Of a stretch of DNA of 57,554 nucleotides, positions 16,136 to 22,688 are shown piece by piece. The translations under genes were made by a program, and so were the position numbers. Within the stretch, counting starts at the first letter, position 1. The number at the start of each line of letters is the position of its first letter. The stretch spans positions 1 through 57,554 of the forward strand of contig CAYUCE010000005.1 in assembly GCA_964443275.1 (NCBI GenBank). Reading direction: 5' to 3'. The notes beneath the pieces were generated by a model. It did no database searches. It was given only the letters and a program-made list of their open reading frames with translations, and was not told the DNA's origin. Source of the DNA: CAYUCE01 sp964443275 (GTDB lineage: Bacteria; Bipolaricaulota; Bipolaricaulia; CAYUCE01).

Positions 16136-16969
16136 TTAATTGGCATCAGTCCATGGATTAGCAGTCAAACCACCACTGAATGAACCGGTGAAGGTTGCAG
16201 ATCCACCACTTGGTGCTGTAAATCCTTCCCAGGCCAAGTAGTTCTCTCCCCCAACACTGCGGAAGTATGTTCCACTGCCGGTGTCAACATTAACTGTCGA
16301 GAATTGGTCATGTTCAACACCGCCATCTTTTGCATAGGATGCATAAGGTCCGCTGAAATCTATAGTAGCTGTACCACCCGATCCCATTACTCTAATTGTG
16401 GACCAGTCTGTTGGCGGATTATTTCCTATGTCGCTATAATTCTCATAGGCTTCAAGCCAACTTTCTAATACATACGATGGATTTCCTACTACTTCACCAA
16501 TGGGTGTGGTTCCTTCTGCTGATATTGGCTCATAACCACCGTAATTAGATGGACATTTTATGTGATATCCCCATGGCTTATTTCCTCTTTCGACATTCAT
16601 TGTAGCTCCGCCAGTACCCTCTGCATAAAGTCCGAAAACGCCAGCGTGATTGCCGTAAGTTGCGGTTACTGTAAAGTCCTGACGCCATACTGCTTGGAAT
16701 CCAGCGTAACTAGAACTTTCTGCCGAAGGGATATTCATATCGAGCATTCCACTACCTGCGGATGAGAAATTCACGTCGTAATTGAAGGAGCCCCAGGCAT
16801 CAAAGGAATGATGTGAGCCTAATGTTCCTCCAACGTATTCCCTGGCATCGATATCCACATAACCAGAGGCAGCACTTCCAATTATATCGATATCAGTAGC
16901 AAATCCTACTGTAGTTAAAGCAAACAAAATCACCAATGATAAGCCTAATGCTAGTAATTTCCTTCGCAT
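16136..16969 (-). CDS. Secreted Gly/Ser/Thr-rich protein under tandem c-di-GMP riboswitches
   Basis: The 277-residue protein has a clean signal peptide (MRRKLLALGLSLVIL..., cleavage near GFAT). The mature chain is rich in G, S, Y and T, beta-prone and low in Lys, with a single Cys. I recognise no named domain; it looks like a surface, adhesin or matrix protein. The 5' leader carries two candidate GEMM (c-di-GMP-I) aptamers in tandem (17021-17169), and an AGGAGG site precedes the ATG. Control by c-di-GMP is typical of adhesion and matrix genes, which fits the composition. A strong hairpin follows the gene. Confidence 0.75.
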   Translation of the reverse strand: MRRKLLALGLSLVILFALTTVGFATDIDIIGSAASGYVDIDAREYVGGTLGSHHSFDAWGSFNYDVNFSSAGSGMLDMNIPSAESSSYAGFQAVWRQDFTVTATYGNHAGVFGLYAEGTGGATMNVERGNKPWGYHIKCPSNYGGYEPISAEGTTPIGEVVGNPSYVLESWLEAYENYSDIGNNPPTDWSTIRVMGSGGTATIDFSGPYASYAKDGGVEHDQFSTVNVDTGSGTYFRSVGGENYLAWEGFTAPSGGSATFTGSFSGGLTANPWTDAN

Positions 16970-17020
16970 CAGTAAAACCTCCTAATGGTTTTAAATTGTT
17001 AGTTATTGCACCTTGTAACT

Positions 17021-17104
17021 CTGCCGCCACTAGAAGGCTTCGGCAGTTCGGCTACCCCTGTGGAGCCCGAACCTTTGCGCCCCTGGGTTACCCAGGTTTG
17101 CCTT
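17021..17104 (-). promoter_or_regulatory. Candidate c-di-GMP-I (GEMM) riboswitch, second aptamer of a tandem pair plus switching hairpin
   Basis: On the minus strand this reads GGCAAACC, then a CCUGG-GUAA-type P2 hairpin, GGCGCAAAG, GUUCGGGCU...AGCCGAAC (P3) and CUGCC closing P1. These are the ordered conserved blocks of the GEMM family. Just after it, CTGCCG (17041-17046) and CGGCAG (17021-17026) can pair. That would compete for the CUGCC closing strand of P1, giving a plausible expression platform. It lies about 50 nt before the secreted gene at 16969. P3 is longer than in the Vibrio Vc2 type, so the match is good but not perfect. Confidence 0.65.
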
Positions 17105-17169
17105 TATCGGCCTCTTTTAGGCCGTAAGTTTTGCGTCCTAGCCTTTCGGCCAGTTTGCCCTTTTAAGGC
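17100..17169 (-). promoter_or_regulatory. Candidate c-di-GMP-I (GEMM) riboswitch, first aptamer of a tandem pair
   Basis: On the minus strand: GGGCAAAC, then the hairpin CUGGCC-GAAA-GGCUAG with the required GNRA tetraloop, GGACGCAAAAC, UACGGCCUAAAAGAGGCCG, and closing AAGGC that pairs with GCCUU. The GAAA loop and GGACGCAAA block are the hallmark of GEMM-I. It shares its 3' AAGGC with the start of the second aptamer, so the two are directly abutting. A TTGACA at 17203-17208 may be the -35 of the promoter. Tandem aptamers usually give a sharper or two-input response. Confidence 0.72.
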
Positions 17170-17254
17170 GCTTGAAATCTACCATTTCCCAAGGATCGAA
17201 TTTGTCAACATCTATCACCTCCCGCTTAATTTCTGGATAAGAGGAAAATCTTAT

Positions 17255-17477
17255 GGAACTCTAAAGAGTTCCGCTACAAATCTTTAGTCCTTCGCATTGC
17301 TTGATCAACCTTTTTTCGGCCTATAGCAAATTGGATCATAGCAGAAACCATGGAACTCTAAAGGCTCTTCTTCGCTTCTTTAATAACAAACCAAATCACA
17401 AACCATGGAACTCTAAAGAGGCTGTCCAAAATCACCATAGGAAGCGTCCCAGATAAGGTGGAAACCTGAAGGTTTCC
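17255..17477. repeat. Group of short-form palindromes and fragments
   Basis: Two full stems are present: GGAACTCTAAAGAGTTCC (17255-17272) and GGAAACCTGAAGGTTTCC (17460-17477). Both are followed by CGCTACA and AATCTTTAGTCC or GATCTTTAGTCC. Two half copies with ACCATGGAACTCTAAAG lie at about 17349 and 17403; the first runs directly into CTCTTCTTCGCTTCTT of the long-form loop. The region 17290-17488 holds only these. Confidence 0.8.
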
Positions 17478-17488
17478 GCTACAGATCT

Positions 17489-17680
17489 TTAGTCCTTCTT
17501 TTGGCGAACACATGATTTGACCCTCTTTGCTTTCCATCTGCTTTTGACTTCTTTTGCCTCTTCCTCAGATAATTCCTTAAGTTTTCCCCCACATCTGCTG
17601 CAGTTAGGCTCATATAAGCATTCAATCTCTGCTGCGGAATAATAATTTTGGCCGCACTCTTTACATCTAAATGCGTGCAC
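17489..17680 (-). CDS. Small zinc-ribbon protein, paralogue of the one at 11144
   Basis: I choose GTG 17680 as the start, because GGAGGAGGTAGGA sits just upstream; an ATG at 17701 would place that site inside the gene. The 63-residue product has two CxxC knuckles (FRCKECGQ, NCSRCGGK) separated by NYYSAAEIECLYEP, then KELSEEEAKE and a basic tail ending in KSCVRQKKD. Like its paralogue it starts with GTG after a strong site. Probably a zinc-binding nucleic-acid or protein adaptor. Its position next to c-di-GMP-controlled genes may be meaningful. Confidence 0.75.
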   Translation of the reverse strand: MHAFRCKECGQNYYSAAEIECLYEPNCSRCGGKLKELSEEEAKEVKSRWKAKRVKSCVRQKKD

Positions 17681-17772
17681 TCCTACCTCCTCCCGTCCCA
17701 CCTATTTTTGCCCAATATAGGGAAGGGGAAGGCGCAAAGCTACGGCCTAAAGAAGTGCTTGTAAATATAATT

Positions 17773-17994
17773 TCACTCGCGCACACTTCTCTGGAGACGT
17801 AAAAGCCCTCTTACGGGCTTGTGGGAACGCTTCCCCCCTTCAATATCCTCCTTGGCCCAATTAAACATCGAATTATGTAAGAAATAAGTTTTTAAATTAG
17901 GTAATATTTGTTTTAGAAAAGATGATGGTAAAGCCGAAGAAACTGCTAGATTTGATCTTAATCCCTTAATAACTAAAACAGGCCGTTCTGCCAT
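17773..17994 (-). CDS. Small protein of unknown function downstream of a c-di-GMP riboswitch
   Basis: The 73-residue frame has a strong GAGGAGGG site at about 17999-18006 and an ATG at 17994. It lies 26 nt after a candidate GEMM aptamer (18021-18100). The protein has a hydrophobic/polar N-terminal half (VLVIKGLRSNLAVSSAL, LPSSFLKQILPNL) and a basic C-terminal half (KRSHKPVRGLLRLQRS). I recognise no family and see no signal peptide. It may be a real small effector or the truncated start of a former larger gene. The riboswitch and ribosome site favour translation. Confidence 0.5.
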   Translation of the reverse strand: MAERPVLVIKGLRSNLAVSSALPSSFLKQILPNLKTYFLHNSMFNWAKEDIEGGKRSHKPVRGLLRLQRSVRE

Positions 17995-18020
17995 CTTCCC
18001 TCCTCATTATTTTCTGACTT

Positions 18021-18100
18021 CCTTTTGGCAGCCCGGCTGTCCCTCTCAAACCCGCAGCTTTGTGACCCCACTTTTCAGTGAGTGTACCTTTGTCAAAAGG
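18021..18100 (-). promoter_or_regulatory. Candidate c-di-GMP-I (GEMM) riboswitch
   Basis: The 80-nt minus-strand segment is closed by a perfect 7-bp P1 (CCUUUUG/CAAAAGG). Inside are GGUACACU, the hairpin CACU-GAAA-AGUG with a GNRA loop, GGGGUCACAAAGCUGCGGGU, and GACAGCCGGGCUGCC. These match the GEMM order 'GAAA hairpin - G.CGCAAAGC..CGGGU - AGCCGGG.UGCC', with CAC in place of CGC before AAAG. It is followed within 30 nt by the small gene at 17994 and preceded by a Crp-type promoter (18169-18213). Which ligand it prefers, c-di-GMP or cGAMP, cannot be told. Confidence 0.72.
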
Positions 18101-18168
18101 ATTTTATTTCTTTTTTTACATCATGTAGTAAAACATGCAGGGATCCAATCTCCAAGTAAATCAATCAA

Positions 18169-18213
18169 AATATATATGATTTAAGTCAAGTTATGACGTG
18201 ATGTATGTCACGT
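18169..18213 (-). promoter_or_regulatory. Promoter with candidate Crp-family operator
   Basis: The 18-bp near-palindrome ACGTGATGTATGTCACGT (18196-18213) contains GTGA-N6-TCAC, as does the site at 12855-12870. A TATATT (minus strand, 18174 to 18169) lies downstream at almost the same distance from the operator centre (about 35 nt) as in the other promoter. It would transcribe the riboswitch and small gene at 17773-18100. The Crp/Fnr gene starts nearby (18308-18982) and is the natural candidate regulator. Confidence 0.6.
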
Positions 18214-18307
18214 TCGCTTACTTGAATAACCAATCAGATTTTTGAATGATAAATCCAGATGTGAGTTTGATAAAAAAAGAAAAAATTGTTTCTAGTTGCT
18301 AGGGAAG

Positions 18308-18982
18308 TTAAATATCTTTACAGATTCTTTTAAGTAACTCTTTATCAGTTATTTCGATTCGCCCTGGCGCAAGTTGAATAGCCCCTTTTGCTTCTAACCA
18401 ATGCAGATGCCGTGATAAAGTCTCCCTGGCTATACCTAAACCATCGGCCAAATCTTTTAGAGTTAGCTGGTGGAGATCAAAAGATGCTTCTGTGTCTGCT
18501 TTATCGGAAAGAATGAGGAGTGAGCGGACCAACCGTTTCTTGGAACCTTCCCAGGCGTTCCAGCATAATCTACTGTATTGAAATGTGAGTTCATCAGCCA
18601 GGGAGGCAATGATCTTCTTGACCACTGAGGGATGTTTTTCAATCCAGCGAAGTAAGTCTTCCTTTTTGATGAACCCGGTAATACTGTCCATAATGGCTTC
18701 TACACAGCAGGAATAGCGGTTTTTTTCTGTAAATAGGTCAAATCTATCGATAAGCGACCCTGTACTCATCACTTGAAGGAGTCTCATTTTGCCGGATTCA
18801 TGTCTTTTTAGGATTTTTACATTTCCACGGCATAATATGTGATGCCCAAGGATCACCTCACCTTGCTGTATAATAAGGTCCCCATCGTAGTAGTGGGTGA
18901 ATTTGATTAGCTTCCTTAAATCCTTTTTATGGCCGGGTACTTGTAAGACTCCATGAGAACACTCATTGCAATTTACATCCAT
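18308..18982 (-). CDS. Crp/Fnr-family transcriptional regulator
   Basis: The 224-residue protein has an N-terminal cyclic-nucleotide-binding-type beta domain (about 25-115), a dimer helix (EKHPSVVKKIIASLADEL region) and a C-terminal winged HTH (LTLKDLADGLGIARETLSRHLHWLEAKGAI, in pieces, at about 170-200). The recognition helix contains RETLSR, the same Arg-Glu-x-x-x-Arg spacing as E. coli Crp, which reads GTGA half-sites. The N-terminus carries CNECSH (C5, C8), and further Cys residues occur near 51 and 94-95, so an Fe-S or redox-sensing role like Fnr is possible. Its likely targets are the GTGA-N6-TCAC sites at 12855 and 18196. Confidence 0.88.
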   Translation of the reverse strand: MDVNCNECSHGVLQVPGHKKDLRKLIKFTHYYDGDLIIQQGEVILGHHILCRGNVKILKRHESGKMRLLQVMSTGSLIDRFDLFTEKNRYSCCVEAIMDSITGFIKKEDLLRWIEKHPSVVKKIIASLADELTFQYSRLCWNAWEGSKKRLVRSLLILSDKADTEASFDLHQLTLKDLADGLGIARETLSRHLHWLEAKGAIQLAPGRIEITDKELLKRICKDI

Positions 18983-19183
18983 TGCCCCACCCCCTACAAG
19001 ACATTTTATTCTCGGATAATTGAAAAACCTATATATTATAGATCATTGTTTCTTAGCGTTGCAAAAATGTTAATTACTAGAGTTGAAAAGTATTCTTATA
19101 ACCTTATTTTGCTGTTAACGCTGTCCTTTATGATTACTGAATCAAAGAAAGCCAGTTTTGAAAAGCGTTGAGGAAACAAATAA

Positions 19184-19212
19184 TTTAACTTTCACCCCTT
19201 AAACTGTATAAT
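19184..19212 (+). promoter_or_regulatory. Promoter giving a possibly leaderless transcript
   Basis: TTTAAC (19184-19189), a 17-nt spacer and a perfect TATAAT (19207-19212) end only 4 nt before the ATG at 19217. Transcription would begin at or next to the start codon, and no ribosome site is present, so the NTase-HEPN mRNA is probably leaderless. Confidence 0.55.
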
Positions 19213-19216
19213 ACGG

Positions 19217-19918
19217 ATGATCATGAAAGTAAGTAAAAAAAATTTAGAAAATATAAAGGAGAGGCTTTTGGAATATGATCCGGAGATTTTGGAAATCGTG
19301 CAGTTTGGATCTTCGGTATACATTCCAGATTATGCCCAAGATTTGGACCTTTTAGTTTATACCAAACGCAAGAAAGGAAGTTCATTTGATTATTTGAAAG
19401 CTTTAGATGGGCTTGATTTGCCGGGCGTTGATTTGATTCTTCATGAGCCGGGTGAGCCTTTAGATGGATTAACTTTAGGAGTTATGGGCGCAAATAGAGT
19501 AATTTACGGGGAGGGAGAATACATGCGGAAATCTATAAAGGATTTTGATCCAAGTTTTGATGAAGCGTGGGCTGCTTTAGAAACTGCAAAAGGAAATTAC
19601 CAAATGAGGTCCTCTGCCAGGAGCGCTGAGGTAGAGCACGATTATACTCGAACTGCTTTCAATAAGCTTGCCCACGCGGCAAGAATGGCCTCTTTGGTTT
19701 ACCTGGCAAAGGAAGGATTAGGATGGACAGGAATCGAAGATGCGTTACCATCTGAGCTTGGGAAAAAATTCAACCATATCTTTAGAACTTTGCACGTAGA
19801 ATATTTCTACCACGGTAATTACCCTCAAACCGTCAAAGAAGAATTTAGCAAATGGGAAGAAAAAGTAAAACACTATATCAAAAGACTAGAGTCCGAAAGC
19901 GGTGAAGAAGATTTTTAA
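19217..19918 (+). CDS. Nucleotidyltransferase (MNT-type) with C-terminal HEPN-like domain
   Basis: The 233-residue protein fuses a minimal nucleotidyltransferase to a helical HEPN-like region. The first has the pol-beta signature VQFGSSVYIPDYAQDLDLLVY (in parts: FGSS at about 31, DLDLL at about 43, and a third acidic residue in VDLIL at about 77). The second (about 115-225) is all-helical with conserved basic and aromatic residues. Separate MNT and HEPN genes commonly form toxin-antitoxin pairs in which the NTase AMPylates the HEPN RNase; here both are in one chain. The stop overlaps the convergent THEP1 gene by 4 bp. A leaderless start is likely. Confidence 0.75.
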   Translation: MIMKVSKKNLENIKERLLEYDPEILEIVQFGSSVYIPDYAQDLDLLVYTKRKKGSSFDYLKALDGLDLPGVDLILHEPGEPLDGLTLGVMGANRVIYGEGEYMRKSIKDFDPSFDEAWAALETAKGNYQMRSSARSAEVEHDYTRTAFNKLAHAARMASLVYLAKEGLGWTGIEDALPSELGKKFNHIFRTLHVEYFYHGNYPQTVKEEFSKWEEKVKHYIKRLESESGEEDF

Positions 19919-20430
19919 ACTTGGCTTTCTAGTTTAGCCTTTATCTTTCCTACCAGACTATCCCGATTTTTGCGGGTTATTTCATATATTTTAAACTCAG
20001 ATCTTACCTGTTTGATCATCGGATGGTTTGATCGTTGATGAATGGAAAATAGGGCCGGTTTTTGGCTTCTTATAGCTTGCTTGACCGCCTGGATAAACTT
20101 GCCGCTTTTTAATTCCATGGGGCCAATTTCATCAATTACTATCAGACCTTTATTATCAACTGCCTGTTGGATGGCTTTGACCCCTATGTTTTCTAGATCT
20201 TTTAGACAGACCCGGTACTTGCTTATCCTTGGCCCGGTTTCTTGATTTACATGGGCAAGTATCCCCCTCACGCCGGTAGCAATATCCTCTATCTCAAATC
20301 CCACCCGTCTTCCACTTTCTCTGATGTCCCCGGTTACTATCCCTCCGGTGATCATTTGAACCGAATCGGCAACCCTGGTTACTAAAGTCGATTTTCCTAC
20401 TCCTGGACTGCCGGTAACTGCAATTTTCAT
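19915..20430 (-). CDS. Nucleoside-triphosphatase, THEP1 family
   Basis: The 171-residue P-loop enzyme has Walker A GSPGVGKST at residue 7, the THEP1-typical GGIVTGDIRESGRRVGFEI (in parts), Walker B GLIVIDEIGPMEL at about 94, and the conserved SIHQRSNHP block. Family members hydrolyse ATP, GTP and other NTPs and are widespread in archaea and thermophilic bacteria. The physiological role, in nucleotide or RNA metabolism, is unsettled. The gene ends tail-to-tail with the NTase-HEPN gene. Confidence 0.9.
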   Translation of the reverse strand: MKIAVTGSPGVGKSTLVTRVADSVQMITGGIVTGDIRESGRRVGFEIEDIATGVRGILAHVNQETGPRISKYRVCLKDLENIGVKAIQQAVDNKGLIVIDEIGPMELKSGKFIQAVKQAIRSQKPALFSIHQRSNHPMIKQVRSEFKIYEITRKNRDSLVGKIKAKLESQV

Positions 20431-20581
20431 TGTAGTATCTCCTTTATTTTGGAGCCGGTAAATGTGAAACCTAAAAAATTCTACCTAATTTGACCGAAGT
20501 TATTAATCGGCCTCTTCTGTAGTAGATGCTCTAATTTGTTACTTTTACCCATCTCATTACTAACCCCCAAGTTCACTTACC

Positions 20582-20610
20582 TTGCAGAAAAGATGATCCT
20601 CATTTATTAT
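20582..20610 (+). promoter_or_regulatory. Promoter for the RHH-PIN toxin-antitoxin pair
   Basis: TTGCAG (20582-20587), a 17-nt spacer and TATTAT (20605-20610); a TATAAT is also present at 20610-20615. The antitoxin ATG follows at 20646 after a GAGGAG site, giving a leader of about 30 nt. Confidence 0.55.
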
Positions 20611-20645
20611 ATAATGTAGCTTATACAAGAACGAGGAGAATTCCA

Positions 20646-20882
20646 ATGAAGCAAACTAACATCAACTTGGAAGAGTGGCAATATCAGCAGCTAAAGGAAC
20701 TGTCAGAAAAGGAGGACAAGAGCATTTCTCAAATCATTAGGGAACTGATCGATGAAGGACTTGAATTGAAAGAGGATGAGATAGAGCGGGATCCCATCTT
20801 TGAAATCATCGGTATAGGTAAAGGGAAGGGAACTAAAGTGGCCAGGAAGCATGACAAGATTTTGTATCAAAAAGATCGATAA
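20646..20882 (+). CDS. Ribbon-helix-helix antitoxin (CopG/VapB type)
   Basis: The 78-residue protein begins with an RHH fold: MKQTNINLEEWQYQQL as the DNA-contacting strand and helix, then SISQIIRELIDEGLEL (about 27-42). A C-terminal tail (DPIFEIIGIGKGKG, ending HDKILYQKDR) matches antitoxins that clamp VapC-type PIN toxins. The PIN gene follows 5 nt later. A GAGGAGAA site precedes the ATG. The antitoxin is intact although its toxin is not. Confidence 0.88.
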   Translation: MKQTNINLEEWQYQQLKELSEKEDKSISQIIRELIDEGLELKEDEIERDPIFEIIGIGKGKGTKVARKHDKILYQKDR

Positions 20883-20887
20883 GTCTT

Positions 20888-21322
20888 ATGTCAACGAAAA
20901 GAAGGCGGAAAGCTGCCCGGCGTCCTAAAAGGATCTTTGTTGATACCGGTAGTTGGTATTCTCTAGTAGATAAGAATGATCCGGATCATTCTGAGGCCAA
21001 GGTTTGGTTCGAACAAAATAGGTTGCCTCTTATCACCACCGATTATATTCTCGACGAAACCTTGACTTTAATCCGGACCAGCTTGGGGCATCGGGAAGCG
21101 GTTGAGTTTGGGAAAAAGCTTTTGGCATCAAGATTGGCTCAACTTGTATCGGTCACTTAAAAAGACATAGAAGAGGCTTGGGAACTTTTTAATAAATATG
21201 ATGACAAAGTGCTGAGCTTCACCGACTGCACTAGTTTCGCCGTGATGAAGCGCTTGGAAATTGACACCGCCTTCAGTGTTGATCATGATTTCAAGGCTAT
21301 GGGTTACATCATAGTTCCATGA
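20888..21322 (+). pseudogene. VapC-type PIN toxin gene with an in-frame stop
   Basis: The frame encodes a PIN domain from MSTKRRRK to an original end ...GYIIVP at 21319. However, a TAA at 21158-21160 interrupts it after 90 codons, and the frame is otherwise open for another 53 codons. Acidic residues of the first half are present (FVDTGSWYSLVD near 19, DYILDETL near 55). The downstream half holds the catalytic cluster FTDCTSF and the closing VDHDF. Termination at the TAA would remove part of the active site. A single base change of a CAA, GAA or AAA codon explains it. It is probably an inactivated toxin beside a live antitoxin. The chain starts at ATG 20888 without a strong ribosome site, as is usual for translationally coupled toxins. 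Confidence 0.82.
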
Positions 21323-21369
21323 GAGCCGATTAGTAACCCTTCTCTCATCACTGTGACCTATCTCGTTAT

Positions 21370-21660
21370 TTCGTAAGCTTCGCAGAGGCGAAGAAGAGGG
21401 TTGGGTCTTTCATGGCTTTTATATTTAACCATCCCAAGTAAGGTGGAACCTTAAAAGGTTCCGCTACCGGCCAACAGATGGGATTAATCCCTCCCATTGG
21501 AGTTTACAATCTTCCGTAGAGGAAGGCTCTTCTTCCATAAATTCTGATTGTGATTAAACCGAGTGGAACCTTAAAAGGTTCCGCTACCTTCCAACAATCG
21601 GGGTTAAGGATTAGCCTCGCATAATATGGAACTCTGGAGGGTTCCGAAGCTAACATTTGG
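21370..21660. repeat. Cluster of short-form palindromes
   Basis: A complete element lies at 21431-21484: outer ATCCCA (21431-21436) and TGGGAT (21479-21484), inner GGAACCTTAAAAGGTTCC at 21445-21462, then CGCTACC. A second stem with identical arms lies at 21565-21582. A degenerate GGAACTCTGGAGGGTTCC lies at about 21626-21643. A fragment of the long-form loop (CTTCGCAGAGGCGAAGAAGAG) is at about 21378-21398. No gene is present between 21323 and 21696. Confidence 0.82.
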
Positions 21661-21696
21661 GATCTAGTCATCCGCAGGGGTTAAGCTCTGTGACCT

Positions 21697-22623
21697 TTAA
21701 ATTATAGATTTATTGAGCAGCAAAACAAGCAGAGCTTTTTGTGCGTGCATTCTGTTTTCAGCTTGATCATAAATGACACTGTTAGGACTTTTAGCTGCTT
21801 CTTCGGTTATCTCTTCGCCGTAGTGGGCCGGCAGGCAATGCATAACTAAACACTCCGGTTTGGCTATTTTAATTATCCCTTTGTTTATCTGAAAGCCTGC
21901 GAAACTTACCTTCTTCTGGTCGGCCTCTTTTTCCTCACCCATGCTTGCCCATACGTCGGTATAAAGGAGGTCTGCTTTTTGGGCGGCTTCTTTGGGGTCA
22001 TGGGTAATCTTAATATCCGGGCTTTGTGCTTTAGCATATTCTATAGTTTGCTCATCGGGTTCGAAACCTTCTGGGCAGGCAATTCTTACCGCGATCCCCA
22101 TCTTGGGACCGCCGTTTAACCAGGAATTGGCCACATTATTTCCGTCCCCGATAAAAGCGATCGTTAACCCTTTTAATTCTCGCTTCTTTTCATAAATGGT
22201 CAGTAAATCGCCCAATATTTGGCAGGGATGCAGTAGATCTGAAAGCCCGTTTATTACCGGAACGGTAGCGTGCCTTGCCAAATTCTCAACAATCTTATGT
22301 CCGAATACCCGGGCCATGATAATATCTACATACCGGGAAGTCACTTTGGCGATGTCTTCAGTGGTTTCTCTTTGGCCCAATTTTATGTCTTCCGGTCCCA
22401 AATAAATTGCATGGCCTCCTAGTTGGGTCATTCCGGTCTCAAAAGATACCCGGGTTCTAAGAGATGGTTTTTGGAAAATCATAGCCAGAGTCCTGCCATC
22501 TAGGACCCGATGAGACTTACCCATCTTCAGATCGGCTTTAAGAAGTTTTGCCGTTTCAATTATGGTCCAAATATCCTCTGGAGACAGATTTCTTAGTGAG
22601 ATAAGGTCCTTGGTCTTTAACAT
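21697..22623 (-). CDS. argF: Ornithine carbamoyltransferase
   Basis: This enzyme makes citrulline from carbamoyl phosphate and ornithine in arginine synthesis; in some bacteria it works in the reverse, catabolic direction. The 308 residues are normal length. Diagnostic blocks are SLRTRVSFE (carbamoyl-phosphate loop, about 54), HPCQ (about 134), and VMHCLPAHYG (about 263), whose HCLP marks OTCase rather than aspartate carbamoyltransferase. Other conserved blocks, such as DVWASMGEE, are present. No other arginine gene lies nearby and the gene is flanked on both sides by repeats. A GGAGGAAAT site precedes the ATG. Confidence 0.96.
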   Translation of the reverse strand: MLKTKDLISLRNLSPEDIWTIIETAKLLKADLKMGKSHRVLDGRTLAMIFQKPSLRTRVSFETGMTQLGGHAIYLGPEDIKLGQRETTEDIAKVTSRYVDIIMARVFGHKIVENLARHATVPVINGLSDLLHPCQILGDLLTIYEKKRELKGLTIAFIGDGNNVANSWLNGGPKMGIAVRIACPEGFEPDEQTIEYAKAQSPDIKITHDPKEAAQKADLLYTDVWASMGEEKEADQKKVSFAGFQINKGIIKIAKPECLVMHCLPAHYGEEITEEAAKSPNSVIYDQAENRMHAQKALLVLLLNKSII

Positions 22624-22688
22624 CGATTATTTCCTCCTCTCTTTTATGGGATGGTCTATTTTTTAGCGGTTGAAAGCATCCCAAATAG

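Noticed and set aside
17006..17287. 93-codon open frame on the plus strand
   Set aside because: It is antisense to the tandem riboswitch. The conserved RNA blocks lie on the minus strand, and the frame has no ribosome site or recognisable domain.
17731..17752. GEMM-like core GGCGCAAAGCTACGGCCT on the plus strand
   Set aside because: It matches part of the c-di-GMP-I consensus. However, the 5' CAAAC/GNRA hairpin and 3' AGCCGGG parts are absent and no plus-strand gene follows, so I treat it as a chance or remnant match.
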